Counted from the stretch's first letter, positions 9,667 to 18,322 are shown. The stretch is 61,629 bases of DNA from Streptomyces sp. I05A-00742 (GCF_013055795.1 NZ_JABETO010000017.1:75931-137559), one strand, 5' to 3'. Made by a program: numbers and translations. The notes: a model not told the origin generated them from the letters alone.

Positions 9667-10161
9667 TCACCTCCGCGGCACCGCCCCGCTTCCCGCCCGG
9701 ACGACCTCCGCCTCGACCCGTACGGTGCCGCTCTCGCGGAAGCGCAGGGTGAGGGGCAGCCGGTCGCCGACCTTCAGACGGGGCGGGGAGGTGATCATGA
9801 TGTCGGTGCCGTGCGGGGACATGGCGAGCACGTCGCGGGCGGGCACGGGCACCGAACGGATCATCTCCATGTTGCCGGCCCCGTCCTTGACGACCGTGCG
9901 GGCGAGCATGGCGCCACGCGCCGACGGGGCGGTGACGGAGAGCAGTTCGTCGTCCACGTCGCCGCGGTTGCGGAGCCGGACGAAGGCGGCGGTGTCGTCC
10001 GCGCCGAAGGGGACGAGGACGCGGGCGTCCTCGGCGGTCACGTCGGCGGGCCGGCCGGCCGCGCCGGAGGCCGTCCAGGCGCCGAGGCCGCCGAGGGTGA
10101 CCACGCAGGCGGCGAAGGGGACGAGCGCGGCCTTGGCCGCCTGTGCCACGGGGTTTGTCAT
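9667..10161 (-). CDS. PCu(A)C-type periplasmic/extracellular copper chaperone
   Basis: 164 residues with an N-terminal hydrophobic anchor (about 11-32) and one cupredoxin-like domain of the DUF461/PCuAC family. Metal-ligand-like residues appear in ARGAML, NMEMIRS and SPHGTDIMI; the canonical HxM pair is altered to DIM with a nearby histidine, so copper affinity may differ from the model proteins. Family members deliver Cu to cytochrome oxidase or scavenge it outside the membrane. The ATG overlaps the copA stop by 4 bases, indicating one operon. Confidence 0.8.
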   Translation of the reverse strand: MTNPVAQAAKAALVPFAACVVTLGGLGAWTASGAAGRPADVTAEDARVLVPFGADDTAAFVRLRNRGDVDDELLSVTAPSARGAMLARTVVKDGAGNMEMIRSVPVPARDVLAMSPHGTDIMITSPPRLKVGDRLPLTLRFRESGTVRVEAEVVRAGSGAVPRR

Positions 10162-12449
10162 GCCACGGCCTTCCGGGGAGCGCTCTTGCGGGTGGGGGCG
10201 GGCGCCGGCTGCCAGCCGCGGAGCCGCAGGCTGTTGCCGACCACGAGGAGGGAGCTGACGGACATCGCCGCGGCCGCGACCATGGGGCTGAGCAGCCCCA
10301 CGGCGGCCAGCGGCACGGTCACCAGGTTGTAGCCGAAGGCCCAGGCGAGGTTGGACCGCACGGTCAGTGAGGTGCGGCGGGCCAGCCGCACCGCGTCGGC
10401 CAGGGCGCCCATGTCCTCGCGGACCAGGGTCACATCGGCCGCGCCGATGGCCGCGTCGGTGCCGCTGCCCATGGCGATGCCGAGGTCGGCGCCGGCCAGG
10501 GCGGCGGTGTCGTTGACGCCGTCGCCGATGACCGCGACCCGGTGGCCCTTCTCCCGCAGGGCCCGGACGAGGTCCGCCTTGCCCTCCGGCGTGACCTTGG
10601 AGTGCACCTCGGCGATGCCCAGTTCGGCGGCGACGGCCCGGGCGGCGGCCTCGCCGTCACCGGTGGCGAGCACGGGCCGCAGGCCGAGCCGCTTGAGGTG
10701 GTCGACGGCGCGGTAGCTGCCCGCGCGGACCGTGTCGCCGAGGGCGAGAACGGCCTCGGGGGTGCCCTCGACCCGGACGACGACGACCGTCCGCCCGTCC
10801 CGTTCGGCGCGCCGCGCCGCGTCGGCGAGGGCGTCGGGGAGGCCGTCCGCCTCGGCCCGCGCGACCTCGACGCGCTTGCCGTCCACCACGGCCCGGACGC
10901 CCACGCCCGCGGTGGCCGCGAAGTCCTCGGCGACGGGCAGGGGCCCGTCCTCCTCCGCCAGACCGTGGGCGTGGACGGCGCGGCCCACCGGGTGTTCCGA
11001 ACCGGCCTCGGCCGCCGCCGCGTACCGCAGGGCGGCGTCCGGGCCGCAGCCGCCCTCGCGGGCGGTCACCTCCGTGACCGTCATCGAGCCGGTGGTGAGC
11101 GTGCCCGTCTTGTCGAGGACGACCGTGTCGACCCGGCGCAGCCCCTCCAGCGCCTGCGGGCCGCTGACCAGGATGCCCAGCCCGGCGCCCCGGCCGGTCG
11201 CGGCGAGCAGGGCCGTCGGGGTGGCCAGGCCCAGGGCACAGGGGCAGGCGACGACGAGGACGGCGACGGCCGAGGTGATCGCGGCCTGCGGGGACGCCCC
11301 CGCGCCCAGCCAGAAGCCGAGGACCGTGACGGCGACCGACATGACCGCGGGCACGAAGACGCCGGCGATCGCGTCGGCGAGGCGCTGCACACGGGCCTTG
11401 CCCGCCTGCGCGTCCTCCACCAGCCGGGTGATGCGCGCGAGTTGGGTGTCCGCGCCGACCGCCTCCGCCCGGACCTCCAGCAGCCCGCCGGAGTTGACGG
11501 CCCCGCCGATCACGGCCGTGCCGGGGGTGACGTCGACGGGCGCGCTCTCGCCCGTCACCAGCGACAGGTCCAGGGCCGAACCGCCGGACACCACCGTGCC
11601 GTCGGTGGCGACGCGCTCGCCGGGGCGGACCAGGAAGCGGTCGCCGACCCGCAGTTCGGCGACGGGGATCCGGCGCTCCGCGCCGTCCGCCGCCCGGACG
11701 ACGACGTCCTTGGCGGCGAGGGAGGCGAGCGCCCGCAGGGCCGAGCCGGTGCCGGCCCGGGCCCGGGACTCCAGCAGGCGGCCGGTCAGCACGAACAGCG
11801 GTACGGCGACGACCGCTTCGAGGTAGACGTCCGCCGTGCCCGGCACGGTCTCGGGCCACAGCGTGAACGGCATCCGCATGTCCGGATCCCCGGCGCCGCC
11901 GAAGAAGAGGGCGTAGACCGACCAGGCGTAGGAGGCCAGGACGCCGAGCGAGACGAGCGTGTCCATCGTCGCCGCCGCGCCCCGCAGCCCGCGCAGCGCC
12001 TTGGCGTGGAACGGCCAGGCGCCCCACGCCGCGACGGGCGTGGCCAGGGCGAAGCACAGCCACTGCCAGTTGCGGAACTGGAGGGCGGGCGCCATGGAGA
12101 TGACCAGGACCGGTACCGAGAGCAGGGCCGTGATCAGCAGCCGGGGGAGAGGTGAGGGCCCGTCGGCGGCCTCCCCTTCGGCCTCCCCGGGCTCGGGCCG
12201 GGGCAGGGCGGCCGTGAAGCCGGCGCCCTCCACCACCGCCATGAGCTCCTCGGCGGTCACGGCCGCCGGGTGGCTGACCCGGGCGCGTCCCGTGGCGAGG
12301 TTGACGCTGGCGGTCACCCCGTCCAGCCGCCCCAGCTTCTTCTCGACGCGGGCGACGCAGGCCGCGCAGGTCATACCGCCGACGAGGATCTCGGTCTCGG
12401 CGGGCGCCGGCGAGGAGTGCGGCGCGCTCTTCGTGGTCGTGGTGCTCAT
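10158..12449 (-). CDS. copA: Copper-translocating P1B-type ATPase
   Basis: 763 residues. A single heavy-metal-associated domain carries GMTCAAC (25-31). Later come the transmembrane CPC metal gate in VVACPCALGLATPTALL (401-403), the phosphorylated aspartate of DKTGTLTT (446), and the hinge GDGVNDTAAL (about 641). These place it with CopA-type Cu(I) exporters that pump copper out of the cytoplasm. It shares one base with the upstream small gene and overlaps the PCuAC gene downstream, giving a three-gene operon. No CsoR- or CueR-like operator was recognised upstream. Confidence 0.94.
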   Translation of the reverse strand: MSTTTTKSAPHSSPAPAETEILVGGMTCAACVARVEKKLGRLDGVTASVNLATGRARVSHPAAVTAEELMAVVEGAGFTAALPRPEPGEAEGEAADGPSPLPRLLITALLSVPVLVISMAPALQFRNWQWLCFALATPVAAWGAWPFHAKALRGLRGAAATMDTLVSLGVLASYAWSVYALFFGGAGDPDMRMPFTLWPETVPGTADVYLEAVVAVPLFVLTGRLLESRARAGTGSALRALASLAAKDVVVRAADGAERRIPVAELRVGDRFLVRPGERVATDGTVVSGGSALDLSLVTGESAPVDVTPGTAVIGGAVNSGGLLEVRAEAVGADTQLARITRLVEDAQAGKARVQRLADAIAGVFVPAVMSVAVTVLGFWLGAGASPQAAITSAVAVLVVACPCALGLATPTALLAATGRGAGLGILVSGPQALEGLRRVDTVVLDKTGTLTTGSMTVTEVTAREGGCGPDAALRYAAAAEAGSEHPVGRAVHAHGLAEEDGPLPVAEDFAATAGVGVRAVVDGKRVEVARAEADGLPDALADAARRAERDGRTVVVVRVEGTPEAVLALGDTVRAGSYRAVDHLKRLGLRPVLATGDGEAAARAVAAELGIAEVHSKVTPEGKADLVRALREKGHRVAVIGDGVNDTAALAGADLGIAMGSGTDAAIGAADVTLVREDMGALADAVRLARRTSLTVRSNLAWAFGYNLVTVPLAAVGLLSPMVAAAAMSVSSLLVVGNSLRLRGWQPAPAPTRKSAPRKAVA

Positions 12450-12658
12450 CAGTGCCCCATCCCGGGCATGCCGTCCATGCCGCCGCCCCCGCCGCCGGAC
12501 CCCGGGTCGGACGCCGGGCCGCCCCCGTCACGATGCATGCCGGGGGAGACGGGACCGGCCACCGACCCGGCGGCGTACGCGACGCCGAACAGGGCGGCGA
12601 GCAGCAGGACGAAGCCGGTCAGGAGGGTGTACGGGCTGAGGGAATGACGTGGGGTCAT
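12449..12658 (-). CDS. Small membrane protein with Met/His-rich tail, first gene of copper operon
   Basis: 69 residues: one transmembrane helix (about 12-31), a Gly/Pro/Ser linker, and a C-terminal tail GGMDGMPGMGH rich in Met and ending in His, a likely soft-metal site. It begins the copA operon, and its stop shares bases with the copA ATG. It may hand copper to or from CopA outside the membrane. Function is inferred from composition and position; the family is not named. Confidence 0.7.
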   Translation of the reverse strand: MTPRHSLSPYTLLTGFVLLLAALFGVAYAAGSVAGPVSPGMHRDGGGPASDPGSGGGGGGMDGMPGMGH

Positions 12659-12875
12659 CGCCGCATCGTGACACGGCGGGGGCCGCCCGCCGCAGCCGGA
12701 CAGCCGGGTCCGGCGCGTGAGGATTGTCCCTTCCGCTTCGGGGAACCGGAGGGTCCGGCCGGCCGACTACCTAAAGTTGAAAGGCAGCAACAAACTGTTC
12801 GCACAAACGTGTGGGAACTCCCCGGAGGCGGGGTACGACTTCCTGGTCGTCCAGATTCGCGAGGAGATCCCTGCC
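12659..12875. promoter_or_regulatory. Divergent control region between copper operon and P450/isonitrile genes
   Basis: 217 bases between divergent starts. The middle (about 12770-12815) is unusually AT-rich for this genome and holds an imperfect inverted repeat, AGTTG near 12776 and CAACAAACT near 12788. This is the likely site for promoters and a regulator of one or both units. No standard CsoR, Zur or DmdR-like box was recognised. Confidence 0.4.
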
Positions 12876-14138
12876 GTGTCACTGCCCGACCCCATACCTC
12901 TCTCCGGCCCTGCCTACAAACGGGACCCCCATCCGCTCTACGCGCAGATGCGCGAAGCCGGCCCGATCCACCGGGTGCTGTTCCCCAGCGGGGTGACCGC
13001 CTGGCTGGTCACCGGACACGCCGCCGCCCAGAGCACCCTCGCCGACCCGCGGCTGGGCAAGAACCATGACCTCGGCAACGAGGCCTGGCGCGCCCGCGCC
13101 GCGATCATGCCGGAGCCGCAGCACTCACGGCTCCAGGTGCACCTGCTCCACCAGGACCCGCCGAAGCACACCGCCATGCGGCGGATGATCATCGACGCCT
13201 TCGCCCCGCGCCGCGTCGAGGCCATGCGGCCGCGCTTCCAGGAGCTGGCGGACGCGCTCGTGGACGGAATGCCGGACGCCATCGCCGACGGCGACGTCGA
13301 GCCCGCCGACCTCGTCGACTGCTTCGCCGCCCGTTTCCCCTTCCAGGTGCTCGCCGAGGTCATCGGTCTGCCCCCGCACCTCGCCGTCCGGTTCCGGCGC
13401 GAGTGGGGCGGTGTCGTGGCCCCCGTCGGCCCCACCGACCCCGGCCGCCCCGCCTACGAGGCGCTGCTGCACGGCCTGGAGACCTACATCGCCGAGGTGG
13501 TCGCCGACCGGCGCGCGGCGCCCGGCGACGGGCTGCTCAGCCGGCTGGTCGCCGCCCGCGACGCCGGGGAGCTGACGGCCGAGGAGCTGGACTCCATGAT
13601 CTTCCAGCTGCTGGTGGCCGGGCAGGAGCCCGTGACCAACCAGATCACCACCGCCCTCGTCTCCCTCTTCCGCCACCCGGAGGCCCTGGAGCGGCTGCGC
13701 GCCGAACCCGGCCTGATGCCCGCCGCGGTCGATGAACTGCTCCGCCTGGAAAGCGCCTTCGAGCTCACCACCTGGCGGTTCCTCGCCGAGGACGCCGAAC
13801 TGCACGGCACCCGGGTGCCCGCGGGCGACTCCGTGATCGTCTCGCTGTGCGCGGCCAACCGCGACCCCGAGCGCTTCCCCGATCCCGACACCCTCGACCT
13901 CGACCGGGACCAGGGCTCCCACCTCGCCTTCGGACACGGCGTCCACTTCTGCCCCGGCGCCACCCTCGCCCGGATCGAACTCCAGGTCGCCCTGAGCACC
14001 TTGCTCACCCGCCTGCCAGGACTGCGGCTCGCCGTCCCCGACGAGGAGCTGCGCTGGATCCCCGCCGTCCTCGGCCGGGGCACCGCGGAACTCCCGGTGA
14101 CCTACGACGGGGCCGTGTGCCCGCTCGGGCACCGGTGA
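12876..14138 (+). CDS. Cytochrome P450 coupled to an isonitrile synthase
   Basis: 420 residues, soluble bacterial class. Helix I shows AGQEPVT (248-254), helix K shows ELLR (287-290), and the haem loop is FGHGVHFCPG with ligand Cys359. The GTG at 12876 follows GAGGAG and begins with the usual LPDPIPLSGPAYKRDPHPLY; a longer open frame upstream does not look like P450. The stop overlaps the isonitrile synthase start (GTGA), so the two are made together and probably act on one substrate, as in the yeast DIT1/DIT2 pair. Substrate and redox partners are unknown. Confidence 0.92.
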   Translation: MSLPDPIPLSGPAYKRDPHPLYAQMREAGPIHRVLFPSGVTAWLVTGHAAAQSTLADPRLGKNHDLGNEAWRARAAIMPEPQHSRLQVHLLHQDPPKHTAMRRMIIDAFAPRRVEAMRPRFQELADALVDGMPDAIADGDVEPADLVDCFAARFPFQVLAEVIGLPPHLAVRFRREWGGVVAPVGPTDPGRPAYEALLHGLETYIAEVVADRRAAPGDGLLSRLVAARDAGELTAEELDSMIFQLLVAGQEPVTNQITTALVSLFRHPEALERLRAEPGLMPAAVDELLRLESAFELTTWRFLAEDAELHGTRVPAGDSVIVSLCAANRDPERFPDPDTLDLDRDQGSHLAFGHGVHFCPGATLARIELQVALSTLLTRLPGLRLAVPDEELRWIPAVLGRGTAELPVTYDGAVCPLGHR

Positions 14139-15079
14139 CGCGCGTGTACGACAACGCCCTCGCCCACGGTCCCGTATCCCCCACCACGGACGTCGCCGCC
14201 GACGTGCTGCGTTTACTCCTCCCGTACCACCGCACGACCGGTCCCGGCTCTCCGGACCCCGCGGACCACCCCGAAACACTGCGCCAGATACGCCGGTTCA
14301 CCGACGCGGGCGAGACCCTCGTCCTCACGCTCCCCGGCTTCCCCTGCAAGTCGCCCAACCCGGCGAAGGTCCTGAGCCACCTCCCCGACGAGGGGGAACG
14401 GCTCTCGCTCACCTTCCTCGACCGGCTCTGCGCCCGCATCGGCGAGGCGTACGCGCCCGGGGCGCGCCTCGTCATCTGCTCCGACGGGCACATCTTCGGC
14501 GACCTCATACGCGTCCCCGACGAGCACATCGACGCCTACGGCGACGCCCTGCACGCCATGATCCAGCAGGAGGGTCTGCACCACCTCGATACCTTCGACC
14601 TGCGCGCGGTCCACGGCGACGCCGACCACGACACCAAGCGGCGCCTCGTCACCGAGGCGTACGCCCCCTCCGTGGACTCGCTGCGCGCCCTCGTCCGCAC
14701 CGACGAGGAGACCGCCCGCCTCTACCGCGGCATCACCCGCTTCCTCTTCGAGGACACCGCCGACTTCACCGGCAGCCGCTCTGCGCTGCAACGGGAGTGC
14801 AGAGCCCGGGCGTACGAGGTGATCGCCCGCAGCCGGGCCTGGGGTGAGCTCATCGCGGAGCACTTCCCGTTGCAGGTGCGGCTGTCCATTCATCCGCAGC
14901 CGCCGGGGGCGGAGAAGTTCGGCATCCGGCTGCTGGAGGCGGCCGATGCGTGGGCCACTCCGTGGCATACGGCGGTGTTGTGCGGGGCCGGAGGCGCCCG
15001 GCTGGTGCGGAGGGAAGAGGCTGAGCGGGTGGGGCGGCTCGTGTTGAGGGACGGGCGGCCGAGCCACTTCGTGGAGTGA
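14135..15079 (+). CDS. Isonitrile (isocyanide) synthase, PvcA/DIT1 family
   Basis: 314 residues. Family landmarks are LPGFPCKSPNPAKVL, VICSDGHIFGDLI, and near the end VRLSIHPQP with KFGIRLLEAADAWATPWH. PvcA/IsnA enzymes turn the amino group of tyrosine or tryptophan into an isonitrile using a carbon from a pentose phosphate; yeast Dit1 shares the fold. Usually a PvcB-type Fe/alpha-ketoglutarate oxygenase follows; here the partner is a P450. The GTG overlaps the P450 stop. Codon 27 is TTA (14213-14215), so translation may depend on bldA and be linked to development, as for many secondary metabolite genes. Confidence 0.9.
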   Translation: MTRVYDNALAHGPVSPTTDVAADVLRLLLPYHRTTGPGSPDPADHPETLRQIRRFTDAGETLVLTLPGFPCKSPNPAKVLSHLPDEGERLSLTFLDRLCARIGEAYAPGARLVICSDGHIFGDLIRVPDEHIDAYGDALHAMIQQEGLHHLDTFDLRAVHGDADHDTKRRLVTEAYAPSVDSLRALVRTDEETARLYRGITRFLFEDTADFTGSRSALQRECRARAYEVIARSRAWGELIAEHFPLQVRLSIHPQPPGAEKFGIRLLEAADAWATPWHTAVLCGAGGARLVRREEAERVGRLVLRDGRPSHFVE

Positions 15080-15080
15080 G

Positions 15081-15345
15081 CCCCGGCCCCGCCCTTTCAC
15101 CGTTTCTGCGGGGAGTGCCCCGCGCCCCCCGGTGAGCGCGCCTGCGGCGCGCGTCCTCAAATTCCCCCAGCGGGCTGAGTTCCGGGCTCCGCCCCGGACC
15201 CCGTGAAAGCGGCTTCGCCGCTTGTCCTCAAACGCCGGACGGGCTATTCAGCCGGTCCGGCGTTTGAGGACAGCGCGCGGAGCGCGCTTCGCGGGGGTGC
15301 GGGGGCGCAGCCCCTGCAAGAAACGGTGAAAGGGCGGGCCAGGGG
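15081..15345. repeat. Intergenic nested palindrome, copy A
   Basis: Outer arms CGCCCTTTCACCGTTTC (from 15090) and GAAACGGTGAAAGGGCG (from 15320) are inverted. An inner perfect 16-bp stem TCCTCAAACGCCGGAC (15225-15240) / GTCCGGCGTTTGAGGA (15255-15270) sits between them, with further small GC hairpins. It lies between the converging isonitrile synthase and ABC ATPase genes and probably acts as a bidirectional terminator. Copies B, C and D occur at 31.6, 52.2 and 58.8 kb. Confidence 0.85.
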
Positions 15346-15350
15346 CAACC

Positions 15351-16199
15351 TCACCCCCCGCCCCGCGCAATCGGCGCCGCACACGCCGACGCGACCCCAC
15401 CGTCCACATCGTCGCCTCCGGCGACGTCCGCCACCTCCCGGTGATCGAACGCGATCAACGGATCCCCCGTCAGCGGATGCTCCACCACCACCGCCCGCAC
15501 CCCGAACACCTCCGCCAGAAGCCCCGGCGTCAACACCTCCCTCGGCGGCCCCGAAGCCACCACGGCCCCCTCATGCAGCACATGGAGCCGATCACACAGC
15601 GACGCGGCCGCGTTGAGGTCATGGAGCGACAGCAGAGTGGTGCGGCGCTGAGCCCGCAGCAGGGCCAGGAGTTCGACCTGGTGACGGACGTCGAGGTGGT
15701 TCGTCGGCTCGTCGAGGACGAGCACCTTGGGGTCCTGCGCGAGCGCCCGCGCCAGCAGCACACGCTGGCGCTCGCCGCCGGAGAGGGCGGAGAAGCGGCG
15801 CCCCCCGGCCCCGGCGAGCCCGACCCGCTCCAGAGCGGCGGCGACGGCCTCGGCGTCCGTACGGTCCTCGCCGGCGAACGCCCGTTTGTAGGGGGTGCGG
15901 CCCATGGCGACCACGGCCCGGACGGAGAGCTCGAAGTCGCTGCCGCGCTCCTGCGGGAGGGCGGCCACCCGCCGGGCGGACTCGGCGGCGGACAGCGAGC
16001 GGACGTCCGTACCACCGACGAGCACCCGCCCGACGTGCGGCTTCAGGTACCGGTAGACGGTGCGCAGGACGGTGGACTTGCCGCTGCCGTTCGGGCCGAC
16101 GAGGCCCGCGATCTCCCCGTCCTCGGCGAGCAGGTGGACGCCGGAGACCACCGCGCGGCCGGAAAGGACGACTTCCAGCTCCTCTATGGCGATGCGCAT
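15351..16199 (-). CDS. FecE/BtuD-type ABC transporter ATP-binding protein
   Basis: 282 residues. Walker A GPNGSGKS (35-42), signature LSGGERQ, Walker B VLVLDEPTNHLD and the switch histidine in SLHDLNAA are intact. The C-terminal 60 residues extend beyond the usual domain and are low in recognisable motifs. It powers the adjacent FecCD permease, importing iron-chelates, haem, cobalamin or a similar metal complex. It is third in a minus-strand operon, 5 bases after the permease, and converges with the isonitrile synthase across repeat A. Confidence 0.9.
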   Translation of the reverse strand: MRIAIEELEVVLSGRAVVSGVHLLAEDGEIAGLVGPNGSGKSTVLRTVYRYLKPHVGRVLVGGTDVRSLSAAESARRVAALPQERGSDFELSVRAVVAMGRTPYKRAFAGEDRTDAEAVAAALERVGLAGAGGRRFSALSGGERQRVLLARALAQDPKVLVLDEPTNHLDVRHQVELLALLRAQRRTTLLSLHDLNAAASLCDRLHVLHEGAVVASGPPREVLTPGLLAEVFGVRAVVVEHPLTGDPLIAFDHREVADVAGGDDVDGGVASACAAPIARGGG

Positions 16200-16204
16200 G
16201 CTGC

Positions 16205-17260
16205 CTATCCCCTCTCCAGGCGGCGGTCCAGCAGGTAGAGCAGGGTCGGAGCACCGATCAGGGCCGTGACCACGCCCACCGGGAGCTCCTGGTCGGACAG
16301 GGCCGTACGGGCCACCAGGTCGACCACCACCAACAGGACCGCACCGAAGAGGGCGGCCACCGGGAGCAGCCGGCGGTGGGCGCCCCCGACCACCATCCGG
16401 CAGACGTGCGGAACCATCAGCCCCACGAAGCCGATGGCCCCCGACACCGAAACCAGCACACCGGTCAGCACACTCGTCACCACGAACAACTCGCGGCGCA
16501 GACGGCCCACATCGACGCCCAGGCCGGCCGCCGTCTCGTCGCCCATCAGCAGCGCGTCCAGCGCCCGGGCCCGGGCCAGCAGGGCGGCCAGCCCCAGGCC
16601 GACGGCGACCAGGGGCGCCGTCAGGGTGGACCACTGGGCGCCGCCGAGGGAGCCCATCAGCCAGAACAGGACGCCGTGCGTCTGCTGGTCGTCCCCGGCC
16701 TGGAGCACCAGGTAGTGGGTGAACCCGGAGAGGAACTGCCCGATGCCCACCCCCGCCAGCACCAGCCGCAGCGGGGAGAAGCCGCCGCCGCGCCGGGCCA
16801 TCGCCCACACCAGGGCGAACGAGGCGAGGGCACCGATGAACGCGGCCGCCGACAGGCCCAGACCGAACAGCCCGCCCGCCCCCGCCCCGAGGACGATCGC
16901 CGCGACCGCGCCCAGGGAGGCGCCGCTGGAGATGCCCAGCAGGTACGGGTCGGCGAGCGGATTGCGGACCAGGGCCTGGGTGGCCGTGCCGACCAGGCCG
17001 AGACCCGCGCCGACGATCCCCGCGAGCAGGGCGCGCGGCATCCGCAGCCGCCACACGATCAGATCGTGGGTACCGGGGACCGGATCGTCACCCGTCACCC
17101 CCCGCACCACGGCCGACCACACGTCGGCCGGCGGCACCCGGGTCGACCCCAGACACACCGAGGCGACCAGCGCCGCGACCAGGACGACGGTCAGGGCGCC
17201 GGTCACCAGGAGCGTGCGCGGCTCGCGCTCCCGCTCCGCCGTCACGGTGAGCGCCGCCAT
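16205..17260 (-). CDS. FecCD-family ABC transporter permease
   Basis: 351 residues with about 9-10 hydrophobic helices. Family landmarks are WRLRMPRALLAGIVGAGLG, GTATQALVRNPLADPYLLGI, SGAIGFVGLMVPH and LPVGVVTALIGAPTLLYLL. Members import siderophores, haem or vitamin B12 as homodimers. The gene directly follows the binding-protein gene with no spacer, and only one permease gene is present, consistent with a homodimer. Confidence 0.92.
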   Translation of the reverse strand: MAALTVTAEREREPRTLLVTGALTVVLVAALVASVCLGSTRVPPADVWSAVVRGVTGDDPVPGTHDLIVWRLRMPRALLAGIVGAGLGLVGTATQALVRNPLADPYLLGISSGASLGAVAAIVLGAGAGGLFGLGLSAAAFIGALASFALVWAMARRGGGFSPLRLVLAGVGIGQFLSGFTHYLVLQAGDDQQTHGVLFWLMGSLGGAQWSTLTAPLVAVGLGLAALLARARALDALLMGDETAAGLGVDVGRLRRELFVVTSVLTGVLVSVSGAIGFVGLMVPHVCRMVVGGAHRRLLPVAALFGAVLLVVVDLVARTALSDQELPVGVVTALIGAPTLLYLLDRRLERG

Positions 17261-18322
17261 CTACTTGACCCGGTCCGGGTGCAGGACGTGCGCGATCTCC
17301 CGCACGGTGTCCGCACTGCGCACCCCGGCGATCGTGGTGCGCTCGGAGCCGATGCGCAGGAAGCGGCCCTCCTTGACGGCCTTCAGGTCCTTCGTCGCGG
17401 AGAAGGACTTCAGGAACTTCTCCGCCTCGTCGAACGCCTTGCGGTTGGCCTCCTCGCCGCCCCGGTTGCGGATGGCGAGCTGGATGAAGTCCGGGTTCTT
17501 CGCCACGACGTCCTCCCAGCCGACGGGCTTGAAGTCGCCGTCGCAGTCCGCGAAGACGTTGCGCCCCCCGCCCTGGGTGATGACGGCGTTGGCGACCTGC
17601 CGGTTGCACACCGCCATGGGCTGCTTGGTGCCGGCGTCGTAGTCGAAGAGGAAGTAGGTGGGCCGCTTGTCCTCGGGGACGTCCTTGAGGGCGTCGCGCA
17701 CACCGTCCGTCTTCTTCTTCATGTCCGCGACCAGCTCGGCCGCCCGGGCCGAGGTCCCGGTGACCCTGCCCAGCTCCTCGATGTCCGCCTCGACGCCCGA
17801 CAGGTCGGTGCGCGGCGACTTGTTCATGGCCGCGCACGCCGTGGACTTGAGGAAGATGTGCTTGATGCCGGCGGCCCTGAACTCCTCGGGCTTCGGCGCG
17901 TCGGCCATTCCGCCCATGTTCTTCATGGACGAGAACGAGTCGATGTAGACGTCGGCCCCCGAGGCCAGCAGCTTCTCCTTCGGGATCACCGTCCGGCCGA
18001 GCACCGGCACCTCCGCCGCCCGGTCCGCGAACTGCGGCGGCACCGCGCCCTTGCCGGGCGGGAAGCCCGTACCGGTGATCCGGTCGCCCGCGCCCAGCCA
18101 CAGCAGCAGTTCGAGGGCCGCGGCGTTACTGGTGACGATCTTCTTCGGTGCCGCGTCGAACGTGGTCTTCGCACCCGCGCAGTCCGTGACGCTCACGGGG
18201 AAGCCCTTGCCCCCCGAGGCGCCGTCCTTCCCGGCCTCCCCGCCGTTACCGCCGCCACCGCCGCAAGCCGTAGCCGTCAGGGCCACCGCGGCCAGGACAC
18301 CGCACCATGCACGAGGGCGCAT
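17261..18322 (-). CDS. Lipoprotein substrate-binding protein of the metal-chelate ABC importer
   Basis: 353 residues. A positively charged start MRPRAW, a hydrophobic core and the lipobox ending TATAC (Cys20), then a Gly-rich tether, mark a surface lipoprotein. The rest is a helical-backbone binding protein (PF01497-like), with the early segment TFDAAPKKIVTSNAAALELL and later GRNVFAD. Family members bind iron-siderophores, haem or cobalamin; the ligand cannot be read from sequence. The ATG at 18322 is preferred to a longer frame because the signal peptide begins there. Its closeness to an isonitrile synthase makes an isonitrile-metal complex one candidate ligand. Confidence 0.88.
   Translation of the reverse strand: MRPRAWCGVLAAVALTATACGGGGGNGGEAGKDGASGGKGFPVSVTDCAGAKTTFDAAPKKIVTSNAAALELLLWLGAGDRITGTGFPPGKGAVPPQFADRAAEVPVLGRTVIPKEKLLASGADVYIDSFSSMKNMGGMADAPKPEEFRAAGIKHIFLKSTACAAMNKSPRTDLSGVEADIEELGRVTGTSARAAELVADMKKKTDGVRDALKDVPEDKRPTYFLFDYDAGTKQPMAVCNRQVANAVITQGGGRNVFADCDGDFKPVGWEDVVAKNPDFIQLAIRNRGGEEANRKAFDEAEKFLKSFSATKDLKAVKEGRFLRIGSERTTIAGVRSADTVREIAHVLHPDRVK

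Noticed and set aside
12717..12875. Longer P450 start using upstream ATG
   Set aside because: The extra residues do not resemble P450 N termini, and GAGGAG before the GTG at 12876 is convincing.
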